A stretch of DNA of 64,000 bases. It comes from EW11 sp035765635 (GTDB lineage Bacteria; Verrucomicrobiota; Verrucomicrobiia; Opitutales; Opitutaceae). The position numbers and the translations under genes are program-made. Below, one piece after another: positions 34,057 through 43,040 of this stretch (the stretch's first letter is position 1; every line of letters starts with the position of its first letter). The stretch is taken from contig DASTWZ010000024.1 in assembly GCA_035765635.1 (NCBI GenBank), forward strand, positions 1-64,000, read 5' to 3'. The notes beneath the pieces are model-generated. The model worked only from the letters and a program-made list of their open reading frames with translations. It was not told the DNA's origin and did no database searches.

Positions 34057-34965
34057 TCAAGCACCAAGTATCGCGCGATAGCCCACCTGGAAATCCGGGA
34101 ATCTCGGCGCCCAATCGAGTTCGCGTTTCAGCTTCTCGTTGGAAATCGCGCGATTCAGTGAGTCGGCCCTGCGCCCGCCCGAACTCTCCCCTGAAAACCC
34201 GGGAAAAGGCCGCCCGATTTGCGCCGCCAGCCACCGCGCGAGGTCTTCTTTCAAGACTGGGTGGCCGTCTGTGACATTGTAGGTTTCCGCCGCCAAACCT
34301 TGGTGCCGCAGCAGCGCCGCTTCAATCGCGCTCACGATATCGTCGCGGAAAATCAAATTCAGCAGGTGATTCCCTTTCCCCGCAAAAGCTCGCGCAGGCT
34401 CGGCGCGAAGGTGATCGAGCAGGTGATGCCGGCCCGGTCCATAGATTCCAGCAAGGCGCAAAATCGTCGCGCGAACCGCCTTTCCGCAGGCGACACTGCC
34501 GAGCAAAAGTGCCTCGGCCTCGAGGAGGAGTTTTGCGCTGCCGGTCGCTTCTGCGGTCGAAGAGGTTTCGTCCACCACACCGCTGACCTGCGGGTAAACC
34601 GACGTGCTACTCGTATAAACCAACGACTCCGTGCCGCCGGTTTTTTCCAGCCATGCCAGGATGGAACTCGCGCCGTTCACGTAGCTCTTCTCGTAGCCAG
34701 CGATCCCGCCTCCGGCAGAACTCACGCAGTTCACCACCATATCCATTTTTTCAATACGATCGTGCCATTCGTGGGAATCGACTTCGGCCTGGATTGTCGA
34801 AGCGCCGATCGCGGCGAGCGCGTGCGCGGTTTCGTGATTGCGCGTCAGCGCGACGACATGCGCTCCGGCTTCCAGCGCGGAGGCCGCGAGGGCCGTGCCG
34901 ACGTAACCGGCGCCGAATATGACGAGGCGTTTCCCCTCAAACTTTCCGAGTGCATCCGAACTCAT
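34057..34965 (-). CDS. NAD-dependent epimerase/dehydratase family protein
   Basis: Extended-SDR protein, 302 residues from the ATG at 34965. The Rossmann motif is KRLVIFGAGYVGTALAASAL. SLVYTSSTSVYPQ follows, then an IYGPGRHHLLDHLRA segment and the C-terminal NVTDGHPVLKEDLARWLAAQIG. The usual YxxxK is not obvious (GSAKLLLEAE occupies that place), so an atypical or non-catalytic member is possible. It resembles YeeZ-like proteins more than sugar epimerases. Substrate unknown. It is divergent from the DJ-1 gene with 19 bp between starts. Confidence 0.8.
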   Translation of the reverse strand: MSSDALGKFEGKRLVIFGAGYVGTALAASALEAGAHVVALTRNHETAHALAAIGASTIQAEVDSHEWHDRIEKMDMVVNCVSSAGGGIAGYEKSYVNGASSILAWLEKTGGTESLVYTSSTSVYPQVSGVVDETSSTAEATGSAKLLLEAEALLLGSVACGKAVRATILRLAGIYGPGRHHLLDHLRAEPARAFAGKGNHLLNLIFRDDIVSAIEAALLRHQGLAAETYNVTDGHPVLKEDLARWLAAQIGRPFPGFSGESSGGRRADSLNRAISNEKLKRELDWAPRFPDFQVGYRAILGA

Positions 34966-34984
34966 ACTTCGCAACATTGAAACC

Positions 34985-35524
34985 ATGCCCAAGGTTCTCG
35001 TCGTATTGCCAGAGGGATTTGAAGAGATCGAAGCCGTGACTCCGATCGATCTGCTGCGCCGCGCAGGAGCGGTGGTCACGGTCGCCGCGCTGACGGAAAA
35101 TATCCACGTCACCGGCCGCAGCGAGCTCATCTTGCACGCCGACACTACGCTCAGCGCAGTCGGCGGGCAGCCGTTCGACATGGTCATGCTGCCAGGCGGA
35201 CCCGGTGTGATTAACCTCCGAAATGATCCACGCGTCGCGCAGCTCGTCCGCTTGCAGGCTTCTGCCGGCCGGTGGGTCGCCGCGATTTGCGCCGCGCCGT
35301 CCGTGCTCTTCGCCGCCGGCCTGCTCGAAGGACAGCGCTACACCGCGCATTTTTCCGTGGCCAAGGAATTGAAGGAAATACGGGCGGACGAACGTGTCGT
35401 GGTCGACGGCAACATCATCACATCGCGCGGAGCCGGAACCGCGCTCGATTTCGGATCGGTACTCGTCGAAAAACTCTTTTCTGCCGAAAAGGCCGCCGAA
35501 GTTCGCGCCGCAATTTGCGCCTAG
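34985..35524 (+). CDS. DJ-1/PfpI family protein
   Basis: Class I glutamine amidotransferase-like fold, 179 residues. The family's reactive cysteine is Cys102 in the nucleophile elbow AAICAAPSVL, and the supporting acid is Glu16 in LPEGFEEIEAVTPIDLLRRAG, corresponding to Cys106 and Glu18 of human DJ-1. ITSRGAGTALDFG near the end is typical. Family members act as glyoxalase III, deglycase-like or redox-sensor proteins (YajL/DJ-1 group); the exact role is not shown here. Confidence 0.92.
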   Translation: MPKVLVVLPEGFEEIEAVTPIDLLRRAGAVVTVAALTENIHVTGRSELILHADTTLSAVGGQPFDMVMLPGGPGVINLRNDPRVAQLVRLQASAGRWVAAICAAPSVLFAAGLLEGQRYTAHFSVAKELKEIRADERVVVDGNIITSRGAGTALDFGSVLVEKLFSAEKAAEVRAAICA

Positions 35525-35581
35525 TTTCTCCCGCGGTCCCGGCATCCGGAGCTGCGTGCCTACCGAGCTTATGTCCTGCGC

Positions 35582-37213
35582 ATGATCGCGCTGCCCAAGC
35601 GCTTCACCGTACCAACCTGGGCCAGCTACGTCCTCCTCGCCTTGGTCCTCTGGCATTTCCTCGGCGGAGCGTTCCCATTCGCCCCCATCGAGGGAGATGA
35701 TCAAGCCGTTGCGAACGGACTGATCGCCTGGCTCAACGGCTGGCCCGATTACCGAAAGCTCGCCTACGGGTTTCCCATCCAGCCGGGCTCGTACTTCGTC
35801 TATCAAGCGGGTCTGCGACTCAGCGGCGCGGCGCCGTTTCAAGTATTCGGCGCGATCAATCTTATCGGCGCGCTTCTCTTTCTCGGATTGAGCGGAAAGC
35901 TGCTCGCCGATCTCACCGGTATGCGCTGGTCATGGGCCGCCCTGCTGCTTCTCTGCGCCCAGGAAATGAGCGCCGCATGGTGCTACGCGAACACCTCCTC
36001 GCTCGCCGGCGCCGTGATGTTGGGAGGACTGCTGGTTGCACGCTCGCCCCATACCTGGCGCGCAATCATCGGCGGCCTGCTCATGGGTCTCGCTGCGACG
36101 CTGCGCCTCGACGCCTTGCTCATTGCGCCAGCGTGCTTCCCTCTGCTCGCCGATCGGCTGGGCGATTGGAAACACGCCGCGCTCACCACCGCGATCGTCG
36201 CGTTTGTCACCGCCGTCACACTCGTGAGTTTCTATGCGGCGACGCATGTCTCTCTGGTCGAAGCATGGCAGCTCTACGGCACGCGCGGCGTCAGCCATTC
36301 CTGGACCATGCTGCCCGAGATGTGCTGGCTGGCGCTGTCCACCTTGCTCCTCGTCGCAATCGTCTGCGGCGTTCGCAGCCTCATCCGAACGACCGATCTG
36401 AGTCGACTCGCGGTGATCGCATTCGGGGTCGTGCCCACGCTCGCGATCTACGGGCCGAATTTCACCACCACCAAATATCTCTATTACGCGATCCCGTTCG
36501 CGATGATTCCTGCGGCGCTCTGGTTGCACGAACTGGCCACCAGTCCCGAAAAAAAGTTTCGTCGCATCTATCAACTCTGGATCGTCGGAGCCATTGCCGA
36601 AGCGTTTCTCGGCTTCCGCACCACGGCGTATCTTTACCGCCGATTCGAGTATTCAAAAACTGGATTCGAACTCGCCGCGGCAAATCTCGGAACCTTCAAA
36701 CTCGCTCTTACGGTTGGATCGGGCGAGGTCATCGGCACCGCCGACGGTTTTCGCGTGCGAACCGGGACATGGTTTGCGCCAGAAGTTTATCGGCGGGAGA
36801 AATCCGATCTGAAAACAGAGACCGCGCGCCTGCACTCGCTGGCCTTGTTCGGAGAAACCGAAGTCATGCTGACCAGCACGTATCTTTCGAATGTCATTCT
36901 CGACGGAGAACTCATGAGCCGAGGCGTGCATCCCGAGTTGCAGAACCCATATTTTCCCGGCGACCACGCGAGCCGCACGATGCGCTGGTTCAAGTCTCCT
37001 CACGCTCTAACCACTCTTTTGATCAACCACGACGCAAACGATCGCGCTCATTTCGCCGTCGCCACGGCGCGCTCCAAACCGTTGTATTTCCTGAGTGACC
37101 GCGGCTGGCAGGAAGCGCGCCATCTCGACGTGCGCGCGCCGAGCTGGACCTGTCTTTCTCCTCGCGAAGATGGTCTGATCGAACTCTACCGCAGGAACCC
37201 AAATCCACCGTGA
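35582..37213 (+). CDS. Polytopic membrane protein, probable GT-C glycosyltransferase
   Basis: It has 543 residues with about ten hydrophobic helices between residues 14 and 350, then a soluble C-terminal domain of about 190 residues. The acidic motif FAPIEGDDQAVANGLIAW in the first extracytoplasmic loop resembles the catalytic acidic pair of lipid-linked-sugar-using GT-C enzymes (PMT/ArnT type), an inference from topology and position. The next gene, a GT2 enzyme, starts in a GTGA overlap with its stop. Acceptor and donor are unknown. Confidence 0.75.
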   Translation: MIALPKRFTVPTWASYVLLALVLWHFLGGAFPFAPIEGDDQAVANGLIAWLNGWPDYRKLAYGFPIQPGSYFVYQAGLRLSGAAPFQVFGAINLIGALLFLGLSGKLLADLTGMRWSWAALLLLCAQEMSAAWCYANTSSLAGAVMLGGLLVARSPHTWRAIIGGLLMGLAATLRLDALLIAPACFPLLADRLGDWKHAALTTAIVAFVTAVTLVSFYAATHVSLVEAWQLYGTRGVSHSWTMLPEMCWLALSTLLLVAIVCGVRSLIRTTDLSRLAVIAFGVVPTLAIYGPNFTTTKYLYYAIPFAMIPAALWLHELATSPEKKFRRIYQLWIVGAIAEAFLGFRTTAYLYRRFEYSKTGFELAAANLGTFKLALTVGSGEVIGTADGFRVRTGTWFAPEVYRREKSDLKTETARLHSLALFGETEVMLTSTYLSNVILDGELMSRGVHPELQNPYFPGDHASRTMRWFKSPHALTTLLINHDANDRAHFAVATARSKPLYFLSDRGWQEARHLDVRAPSWTCLSPREDGLIELYRRNPNPP

Positions 37214-38142
37214 AACTCTGCCGCATCAGCGTGGTGGTTTGTACCCACAACCCGGATACGTCACGGTTGACGCGGACGCTTCATGCCTTGCTCAGGCAGT
37301 CGATCGATCCGGAAAATTGGGAGCTCCTCGTGGTCGACAATGCCTCTGCCCAGACCGTCGATGTGCCGGTCGCCGCCGAAGCTCGCTCGAAAGTGCGCCT
37401 CGTCCGTGAGCCGCGATTGGGACTCACCTTCGCGCGGTGCGCTGGCGTGAGCCACGCGCAGGGCGAGTTCATCGTGCTGGTCGAGGACGACAATGTCCTT
37501 GCCCCAAATTATCTCGAAACAGTTCTTCTCGCGTTTAACCGTTTGCCGCGCGTCGGCGCGATCGGCGGCAAATCGCTTCCGGAATTCGAGCGCACACCAG
37601 AGCCCTGGCTCGAGCCATTCTTCCCGCTTCTGGGGCTCCGCGATCTCGGTTCGAAAGAACAATTTTGCCTCCCGCCCACCACGCAATCACCGCTGCGGGT
37701 TTATCCAACCTGCGCGCCCATCGGCGCCGGCATGGCGCTCCGCCGTGAAGCGCTGGAGAGCTGGCTGATTCAAGCCAAGCACTCGCTCTCCGATCGAAGC
37801 GGCACGACTCTCGACCGCGGTGCTGACAACGGAATCGTTCTTCACGTGCTGAAGTCCGGCTGGGCCGTCGGCTACGTGCCGGAACTTGTATTGACTCACC
37901 TGATACCGGCCAAGCGCCTCGAACCGGATTATCTCGGGCGTCTCAATCGAGACACCCAAAAATCCGGGATGCAGGTCCTCACGCATCACGCGATCAATCC
38001 GTGGCCGCCCATTTCACGATGGTCCCTCCGCGGCCGCCAGTTGAAGGCTTGGTTCGCTCACCGCGCTTGGGCGGGCCCTGCCGCCCGCATTCGGTGGCGC
38101 GGCGCCTGCGGTCAACTCGAGGGAAGAGCAACCGCTTCGTGA
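37210..38142 (+). CDS. Glycosyltransferase family 2
   Basis: GT-A fold enzyme, 310 residues. RISVVVCTHNPDTSRLTRTLHALLRQSID opens the domain; LLVVDNAS, GLTFARCAGVSHAQGEFIVLVEDDNVL (the DxD-equivalent EDDN at about residues 94-97) and CAPIGAGMALRREAL follow, with DNGIVLHVLKSGWAVGYVPEL as the acceptor-side region. No membrane segments, so it should act at the cytoplasmic face. GTG start, 4-nt overlap with the upstream GT-C-like gene. It most likely builds part of a surface glycan. Confidence 0.92.
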   Translation: MKLCRISVVVCTHNPDTSRLTRTLHALLRQSIDPENWELLVVDNASAQTVDVPVAAEARSKVRLVREPRLGLTFARCAGVSHAQGEFIVLVEDDNVLAPNYLETVLLAFNRLPRVGAIGGKSLPEFERTPEPWLEPFFPLLGLRDLGSKEQFCLPPTTQSPLRVYPTCAPIGAGMALRREALESWLIQAKHSLSDRSGTTLDRGADNGIVLHVLKSGWAVGYVPELVLTHLIPAKRLEPDYLGRLNRDTQKSGMQVLTHHAINPWPPISRWSLRGRQLKAWFAHRAWAGPAARIRWRGACGQLEGRATAS

Positions 38143-38273
38143 AAACCCCTGCCCTCACCACGGCACCCGCCCCCGCGAGCCCGGCCGGGGTGTCCCAGGC
38201 TGCGCTCTAGAATCTCCAGAAACAACGCTGACAATCACGAGAAACCGAGGATAGTTCCGAGTCGTTCACCCCT

Positions 38274-39536
38274 GTGCGTTCCCCGCGCCGCATCTGTCTC
38301 GTTACTCCCAGCCACGTCTCCGCCGACCCTCGGCTCGTCAAAGAAGCCAATGCGTTGTGTGAGGCTGGCTATTCCGTGCACGTCGTTGCCGGTTGGTATT
38401 ACCCGCCGCTGGACAAGCACGATTTGGAAATTTATGCCGCGGCGGCTTGGGAACGCGCGATCGTTTATTATCTGACCGGGCCTCGTGTATTGCTGGCGAA
38501 ACTACGCCGCGACCTGGCCTACCGGCGCCTGGCCAACAAGCACGCGCCGAGCTACGGCCTGGCCGTTTCGTCACTTCATGCAGCCGTGCGTCTGCTCACA
38601 CGCGCCGCCAGCAAGATCGAGGCGGATCTTTTCATTGGCCACGGTTTGCCGGCGCTGCCCGCCGTCGCCACCGCAGCTCGGGAGCGCCGTGCGAATTATG
38701 GTTTCGACGCGGAAGCTTTCCATTCCCAGGAAACCGAGCAACGCGCCGCCGGCGGCCCTGAAGCCGCCTCCGTCCACACCATCGAAGAGAAATTACTCCC
38801 TGGCGCGATTCATCTCACCGGCGCCTCTCCACTGATTTGTCAGGCTTATTTGGATACATACCGCCTGGACAACATGCGGTCCGTTTTGAATACGCCTTCG
38901 CTCGAAGACGCACCGCTCGAGCCGAGGCCCGGCACGACAGATGGGCCGCCGAAGCTGTATTGGTTTTCCCATACCGTTGGCCACGGTCGCGGCCTGGAGC
39001 ACATCATCCAGGTTTTGGCTCGGATGCGGACAGTCTGCGAACTTCACCTGCGTGGAATCTCGAACGCGGACTTTGTGAATCACCTTCGGTTGCGCGCCAA
39101 TCAGCTCGGCTTTCGCGGCAAGATCGTGACGCAGCCACCCGCCGCTGCGCGCGAAATGGTGCGTCTGGCGGCGCCGTACGACCTCGGTCTTTCGCTCGAG
39201 CAGCCATGGCCTCCGAATCGGGACCTCTGCCTCGCGAATAAAATTTTCACCTACCTCCTTGCCGGCGTGCCGGTCGTGCTCACGTCGACGCGCGCACAAC
39301 AGCGCCTCGCCGAAGAGTTGGGCGAAGCCGCGCTGCCCGTCGATCTTCAGAGCGTGGACGACACCGCGGCAAAGCTCGACGCGTTTCTCCAATCGCCCGA
39401 ACGCCGCGCGCGAGCACGCGAACGCGCCTGGAAGCTCGCACAGAGCCGCTTCAATTGGGACGTCGAGAAAACGAAATTTCTCGATTCGGTCGCGGCTGCA
39501 TTGGAGTCGCCTCCTGCTCGCGCCGCGTCGCGATGA
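38274..39536 (+). CDS. Glycosyltransferase, GT4-like (GT-B fold)
   Basis: It has 420 residues. The N-terminal domain RICLVTPSHVSADPRLVKEANALCEAGYSVHVV is typical of group 1 glycosyltransferases (SxxxDPRVxKEA variant). The C-terminal half has KLYWFSHTVGHGRGLEHIIQVLARM and a late NKIFTYLLAGVPVVLTSTRAQ, equivalent to the donor-binding EGxPVVA stretch. GTG start at 38274. It follows the GT2 gene by 131 bp of GC-rich sequence in which no gene was seen. Probably the third member of the same glycan group. Confidence 0.85.
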   Translation: MRSPRRICLVTPSHVSADPRLVKEANALCEAGYSVHVVAGWYYPPLDKHDLEIYAAAAWERAIVYYLTGPRVLLAKLRRDLAYRRLANKHAPSYGLAVSSLHAAVRLLTRAASKIEADLFIGHGLPALPAVATAARERRANYGFDAEAFHSQETEQRAAGGPEAASVHTIEEKLLPGAIHLTGASPLICQAYLDTYRLDNMRSVLNTPSLEDAPLEPRPGTTDGPPKLYWFSHTVGHGRGLEHIIQVLARMRTVCELHLRGISNADFVNHLRLRANQLGFRGKIVTQPPAAAREMVRLAAPYDLGLSLEQPWPPNRDLCLANKIFTYLLAGVPVVLTSTRAQQRLAEELGEAALPVDLQSVDDTAAKLDAFLQSPERRARARERAWKLAQSRFNWDVEKTKFLDSVAAALESPPARAASR

Positions 39537-39628
39537 AAAATTTCTTCGGCGCCGCCGCAAGCGCGAGGAGACCATTTCTGTGATGCTGTTTGGCAAGGCG
39601 CGATAACGCTCTAGGTTTCCGCGATTGC

Positions 39629-41041
39629 ATGAAGAATTTTGATTTTGTGGTCATCGGTGGCGGCAGTGCTGGCTTCAACGCAGCGCGTGTGGCGGTGGAT
39701 CATGGGCTTGACGTCGCGATCGTCGACGGCGGCAAACCTCTCGGCGGACTTTGCATTCTCCGCGGATGCATGCCGTCAAAGACCCTGCTCTATGCGACGG
39801 AAGTCCTGCATCTGGCGCAGATGGGTAAGGTGTTCGGTCTGGATATCCCGACGGCGAAGCCCGACATGAAAGCGCTGCACGCGAGAAAACTGAAAATCAT
39901 CGGTGAATTCGCGAGTCATCGGGAGCAGCAGCTCACGTCGGGACGATATTCCTTATTTCAATCCAACGCGCGGTTCGTGGATCCGCACACGGTGAAGCTG
40001 AGCGAGGGCACGGAGATTCACGGAAAATATTTTCTGATCTCCACCGGCTCCGTCGTGAGCATGCCGCCGATCGAAGGTCTGAAAGATGTGCCCTCGTGGA
40101 CGAGCGATGATGTGCTCGAACTCGATTTCGTTCCAGAAAGCGTGGTGATTCTCGGTGGCGGAATCGTGGCCTGCGAACTCGCGCAGTTTCTGCGGCGCAT
40201 CGGGTCGCGCGTGACACTCGTGCAGCGCAGTCAGAATATTTTGCGCGATCACTCACCTGAGGCCAGCAGTGTCGTGCGCCAGGCGTTCGCCGACGAGGGC
40301 ATTGAAGTCGTGGTCGGAACGACGATCGAAAAAATTGCGCGCGAAGGCGACGGCATCGCGGTCACGTATCTGCACAACGGTGCGCGTCGCGTCAGCAAGG
40401 CCAGATATCTTTTCAACGCTCTCGGGCGCAGTCCGAACACGGAAAAGTTAAATCTCAAAGCTGCTGGCGTGCGCCTGAACGAAAACGGAAAAATCGCGGT
40501 GAATGCATTTCAGCAAACAAGCACGCCCCACATCTATGCTGGAGGCGATGTGTGCGGGCCGCATGACATCGTGCACGTCGCGATCGCTCAGGGCGAACTC
40601 GCTGCGCGCCACGCAGCCAAGGCGGGAAACCTGAAGCCGATCGATGAATCGCTGTTGTTGAATGTCGTGTTCACCGATCCGCCGCTCGCGACGATCGGCG
40701 TGCAAGAGGCGGAATTGGAAGAGAAGAAAATCCCGTTCCTGCGCGCGAGCTACCCGTTCAACGATCACGGCAAGTCGATCCTGATGGAGGCAAACTACGG
40801 CTACGTGAAGGTCATCGCCGATCCGGCGACGGGGCGCATTCTGGGCGCCGAAATTGTCGGCAAGGACGCGAGCGAACTGATCCATCTTTTCAGCGCGCCG
40901 CTCGCGATGAAGGCCACTGTCTTCGATCTGCTGCGCGCGCCGTGGTATCACCCGACGCTCGCCGAGATCATCACCTATCCTCTCGAAGAGATTGCGGAGC
41001 GGGTAAATCACCACCCCGACCGCATGATCACGAAGTCGTGA
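39629..41041 (+). CDS. Dihydrolipoamide-dehydrogenase-like FAD/NAD disulfide oxidoreductase
   Basis: It has 470 residues from the ATG at 39629. FAD Rossmann motif FDFVVIGGGSAGFNAARVA; redox disulfide in GGLCILRGCMPSKTLLY (CxxxxC); NAD site VVILGGGIVACELAQFL; second FAD contact HIYAGGDVCG; C-terminal active-site segment WYHPTLAEIITYP with the His-x4-Glu pair. It is mercuric-reductase or Lpd-like, but no E2/E3 complex gene and no Hg motif lies nearby, so the disulfide substrate is unknown. Its end overlaps the convergent hisA by 14 bp. Confidence 0.92.
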   Translation: MKNFDFVVIGGGSAGFNAARVAVDHGLDVAIVDGGKPLGGLCILRGCMPSKTLLYATEVLHLAQMGKVFGLDIPTAKPDMKALHARKLKIIGEFASHREQQLTSGRYSLFQSNARFVDPHTVKLSEGTEIHGKYFLISTGSVVSMPPIEGLKDVPSWTSDDVLELDFVPESVVILGGGIVACELAQFLRRIGSRVTLVQRSQNILRDHSPEASSVVRQAFADEGIEVVVGTTIEKIAREGDGIAVTYLHNGARRVSKARYLFNALGRSPNTEKLNLKAAGVRLNENGKIAVNAFQQTSTPHIYAGGDVCGPHDIVHVAIAQGELAARHAAKAGNLKPIDESLLLNVVFTDPPLATIGVQEAELEEKKIPFLRASYPFNDHGKSILMEANYGYVKVIADPATGRILGAEIVGKDASELIHLFSAPLAMKATVFDLLRAPWYHPTLAEIITYPLEEIAERVNHHPDRMITKS

Positions 41042-41765
41042 GCGCGGCCTGCCGCAGCGACTCGGCGACATCCACGCGCTTCTCGTAAATCGCTTTCCCG
41101 ATGATGACGCCGTCGAGATTCGCGTGCGTTTTCGCGAGCGCGGCGAGCGCTGGAATATCGCTCTGTTGCGAGACGCCGCCCGAGGCGATGACACGGCACT
41201 TCACGTTTTCGAGCATCGCTTTCTGTGCGGAAATATTCGGCCCAGTCAGCATGCCGTCCGTGCCGATGTCGGTGTAGATGAGCGTGCGAACGCCGATCTG
41301 ATCCATGCGCTTTGCGAGACCGAGAGCCGTCGCGCCCGTCGTGTCCACCCAGCCCTTGACTGCCACTTGGCCGCTTTTCGCGTCGATACCGACAGCGATG
41401 CGGTCGCTGAAAAGCCGGACGAGTTCGCCGACAAATTCTTCGCTTTCCGCGGCGCGCGTGCCGATGACGACGCGAGTTGCGCCAATGCCGAGCGCGCGCT
41501 CGACCGCGAGACGATTGCGCATGCCGCCGCCCAGTTGAACCTTCAAGCCCAGCGCTGCGATGGCGCGCACAACCGAAAGATTTTTCGACTCACCGGTGAA
41601 CGCGCCGTCGAGATCGACCACGTGCACCCATTCGGCGCCAGCCTGTTTGAACTCGGCCGCGATTTCGGCGGGATTTTCTGAGTAAACCGTTTCTTGGTCG
41701 GCGCGCCCCTGCGTGAGACGCACACAACGTCCGCCACGGATGTCGATTGCAGGATAAATGGTCAT
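41028..41765 (-). CDS. hisA: ProFAR isomerase (histidine biosynthesis)
   Basis: TIM-barrel enzyme that converts ProFAR to PRFAR. The ATG at 41765 gives 245 residues starting MTIYPAIDIRGGRCVRL, with the catalytic Asp8. VQLGGGMRN is the first phosphate-binding site, IYTDIGTDGMLTGPN carries the second catalytic Asp, and IASGGVSQQSDI is the second phosphate site. No other his gene is adjacent, so the pathway is dispersed in this genome. Confidence 0.97.
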   Translation of the reverse strand: MTIYPAIDIRGGRCVRLTQGRADQETVYSENPAEIAAEFKQAGAEWVHVVDLDGAFTGESKNLSVVRAIAALGLKVQLGGGMRNRLAVERALGIGATRVVIGTRAAESEEFVGELVRLFSDRIAVGIDAKSGQVAVKGWVDTTGATALGLAKRMDQIGVRTLIYTDIGTDGMLTGPNISAQKAMLENVKCRVIASGGVSQQSDIPALAALAKTHANLDGVIIGKAIYEKRVDVAESLRQAALTTS

Positions 41766-41902
41766 GCGGAGCGTCAGCACTCTCCGCATTCGGTTTCGGA
41801 GGCAAAGAAAAATATCGGCCGAAAAACAAACACCGAACTGTGCTGAAGAACGCGACCGAGATTTGTGTTCAAACGTATCCGCCGCACATTACGAATTTCT
41901 CT

Positions 41903-42970
41903 ATGGCCAAACACGATGCTCCTCCGTTCCTCGTCGATTTGCTCCGCGCCCGTTCGCCTTCCGGCTACGAATTCGAAGCTCAAAAAGTTTTCGATCAGTA
42001 CGTGAAGCCGAAGGCGGACAAGTACGCGAAAGACGCGATGGGAAATCGTCTCGCCGTCGTAAATCCCGATGGTGATCCGGTGCTGATGTTCGCCGGCCAC
42101 ATCGACGAACTCGGCCTCATCGTCACGTACGTCAACAAGGAGGGGTTTCTCTATTTCGATACGATTGGCGGACATGATCGCGTGATGATTCCTGGCCGTC
42201 GCGTGATCATTCAAACGGCGAATGGCCCCGTCCTCGGCGTGACCGGCAAACGCGCAGTGCACCTCATGGATGAAGCCGATCGCAAGAAGGTGCCGGAGCG
42301 TCACGAAATCTGGATCGATATCGGCGCGAAATCGAAAAAGGACGCGCTCGCCCGTGTGTCGATCGGCGACGTCGCCGTCTACGATCACGATTTTCAAATC
42401 CTCCACGACAGCATCGGCGTCGCCCGCGCCTTCGACAACAAAGCCGGCGCCTACGTGATCGGCGAGGCTCTCATTCGGCTTTCGGAGCAGAAGAAAAAAA
42501 TGGACGCAAAAGTCGTCTCAGTCGCGACGACGCAGGAGGAGATCGGCGTGCGCGGCGCGACCACTGCCGTCTACGCGGTCAACCCGCACATCGCCGTGGC
42601 AGTCGACGTGAGCCACGCGACGGACCATCCGGATTGCGACAATCGAAAATTCGGCGAGGCGAAACTCGGCGGCGGTCCGTTGATCTGCCGCGGCGCCAAC
42701 ATCAATCCCAAGGTTTTCAAGCGCCTCGTCGCCGCTGCGGACAAATTGAAAATTCCCTATCAGATCGAAGCCGATCCGCGCCCGACCGGCACGGATGCGC
42801 GAGCGCTACAGATGGGCCGCGGTGGCGTGGCGACTGGCCTCGTTTCGATCCCGCTTCGCTACATGCACACGCCAAGTGAAATCGTGGACCTCAACGACGT
42901 CGAAAACGCGGTGAAACTGCTCGTGGAATTCGCGTTGTCGCTCGATCGCGGCGACTACGAGCACTGGTAA
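41903..42970 (+). CDS. M42 family metallopeptidase (glutamyl/deblocking aminopeptidase type)
   Basis: Cytoplasmic di-metal aminopeptidase, 355 residues from the ATG at 41903. Metal ligands appear as FAGHIDELG (His), VARAFDNKAGAYV (bridging Asp), VATTQEEIGVRGA (catalytic Glu and metal Glu), VAVDVSHATDHPD (Asp) and MHTPSEIVDLND (His). Length and order fit the tetrahedral M42 peptidases. An extension back to 41747 has no family support. Monocistronic, divergent from hisA. Confidence 0.95.
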   Translation: MAKHDAPPFLVDLLRARSPSGYEFEAQKVFDQYVKPKADKYAKDAMGNRLAVVNPDGDPVLMFAGHIDELGLIVTYVNKEGFLYFDTIGGHDRVMIPGRRVIIQTANGPVLGVTGKRAVHLMDEADRKKVPERHEIWIDIGAKSKKDALARVSIGDVAVYDHDFQILHDSIGVARAFDNKAGAYVIGEALIRLSEQKKKMDAKVVSVATTQEEIGVRGATTAVYAVNPHIAVAVDVSHATDHPDCDNRKFGEAKLGGGPLICRGANINPKVFKRLVAAADKLKIPYQIEADPRPTGTDARALQMGRGGVATGLVSIPLRYMHTPSEIVDLNDVENAVKLLVEFALSLDRGDYEHW

Positions 42971-43040
42971 GCTGCGCAGATACCGGCCACAGCAGCGGAG
43001 ATCAGCGCTCCGTTGCGCGGCTGAAAACGCTTTGGGCAAA

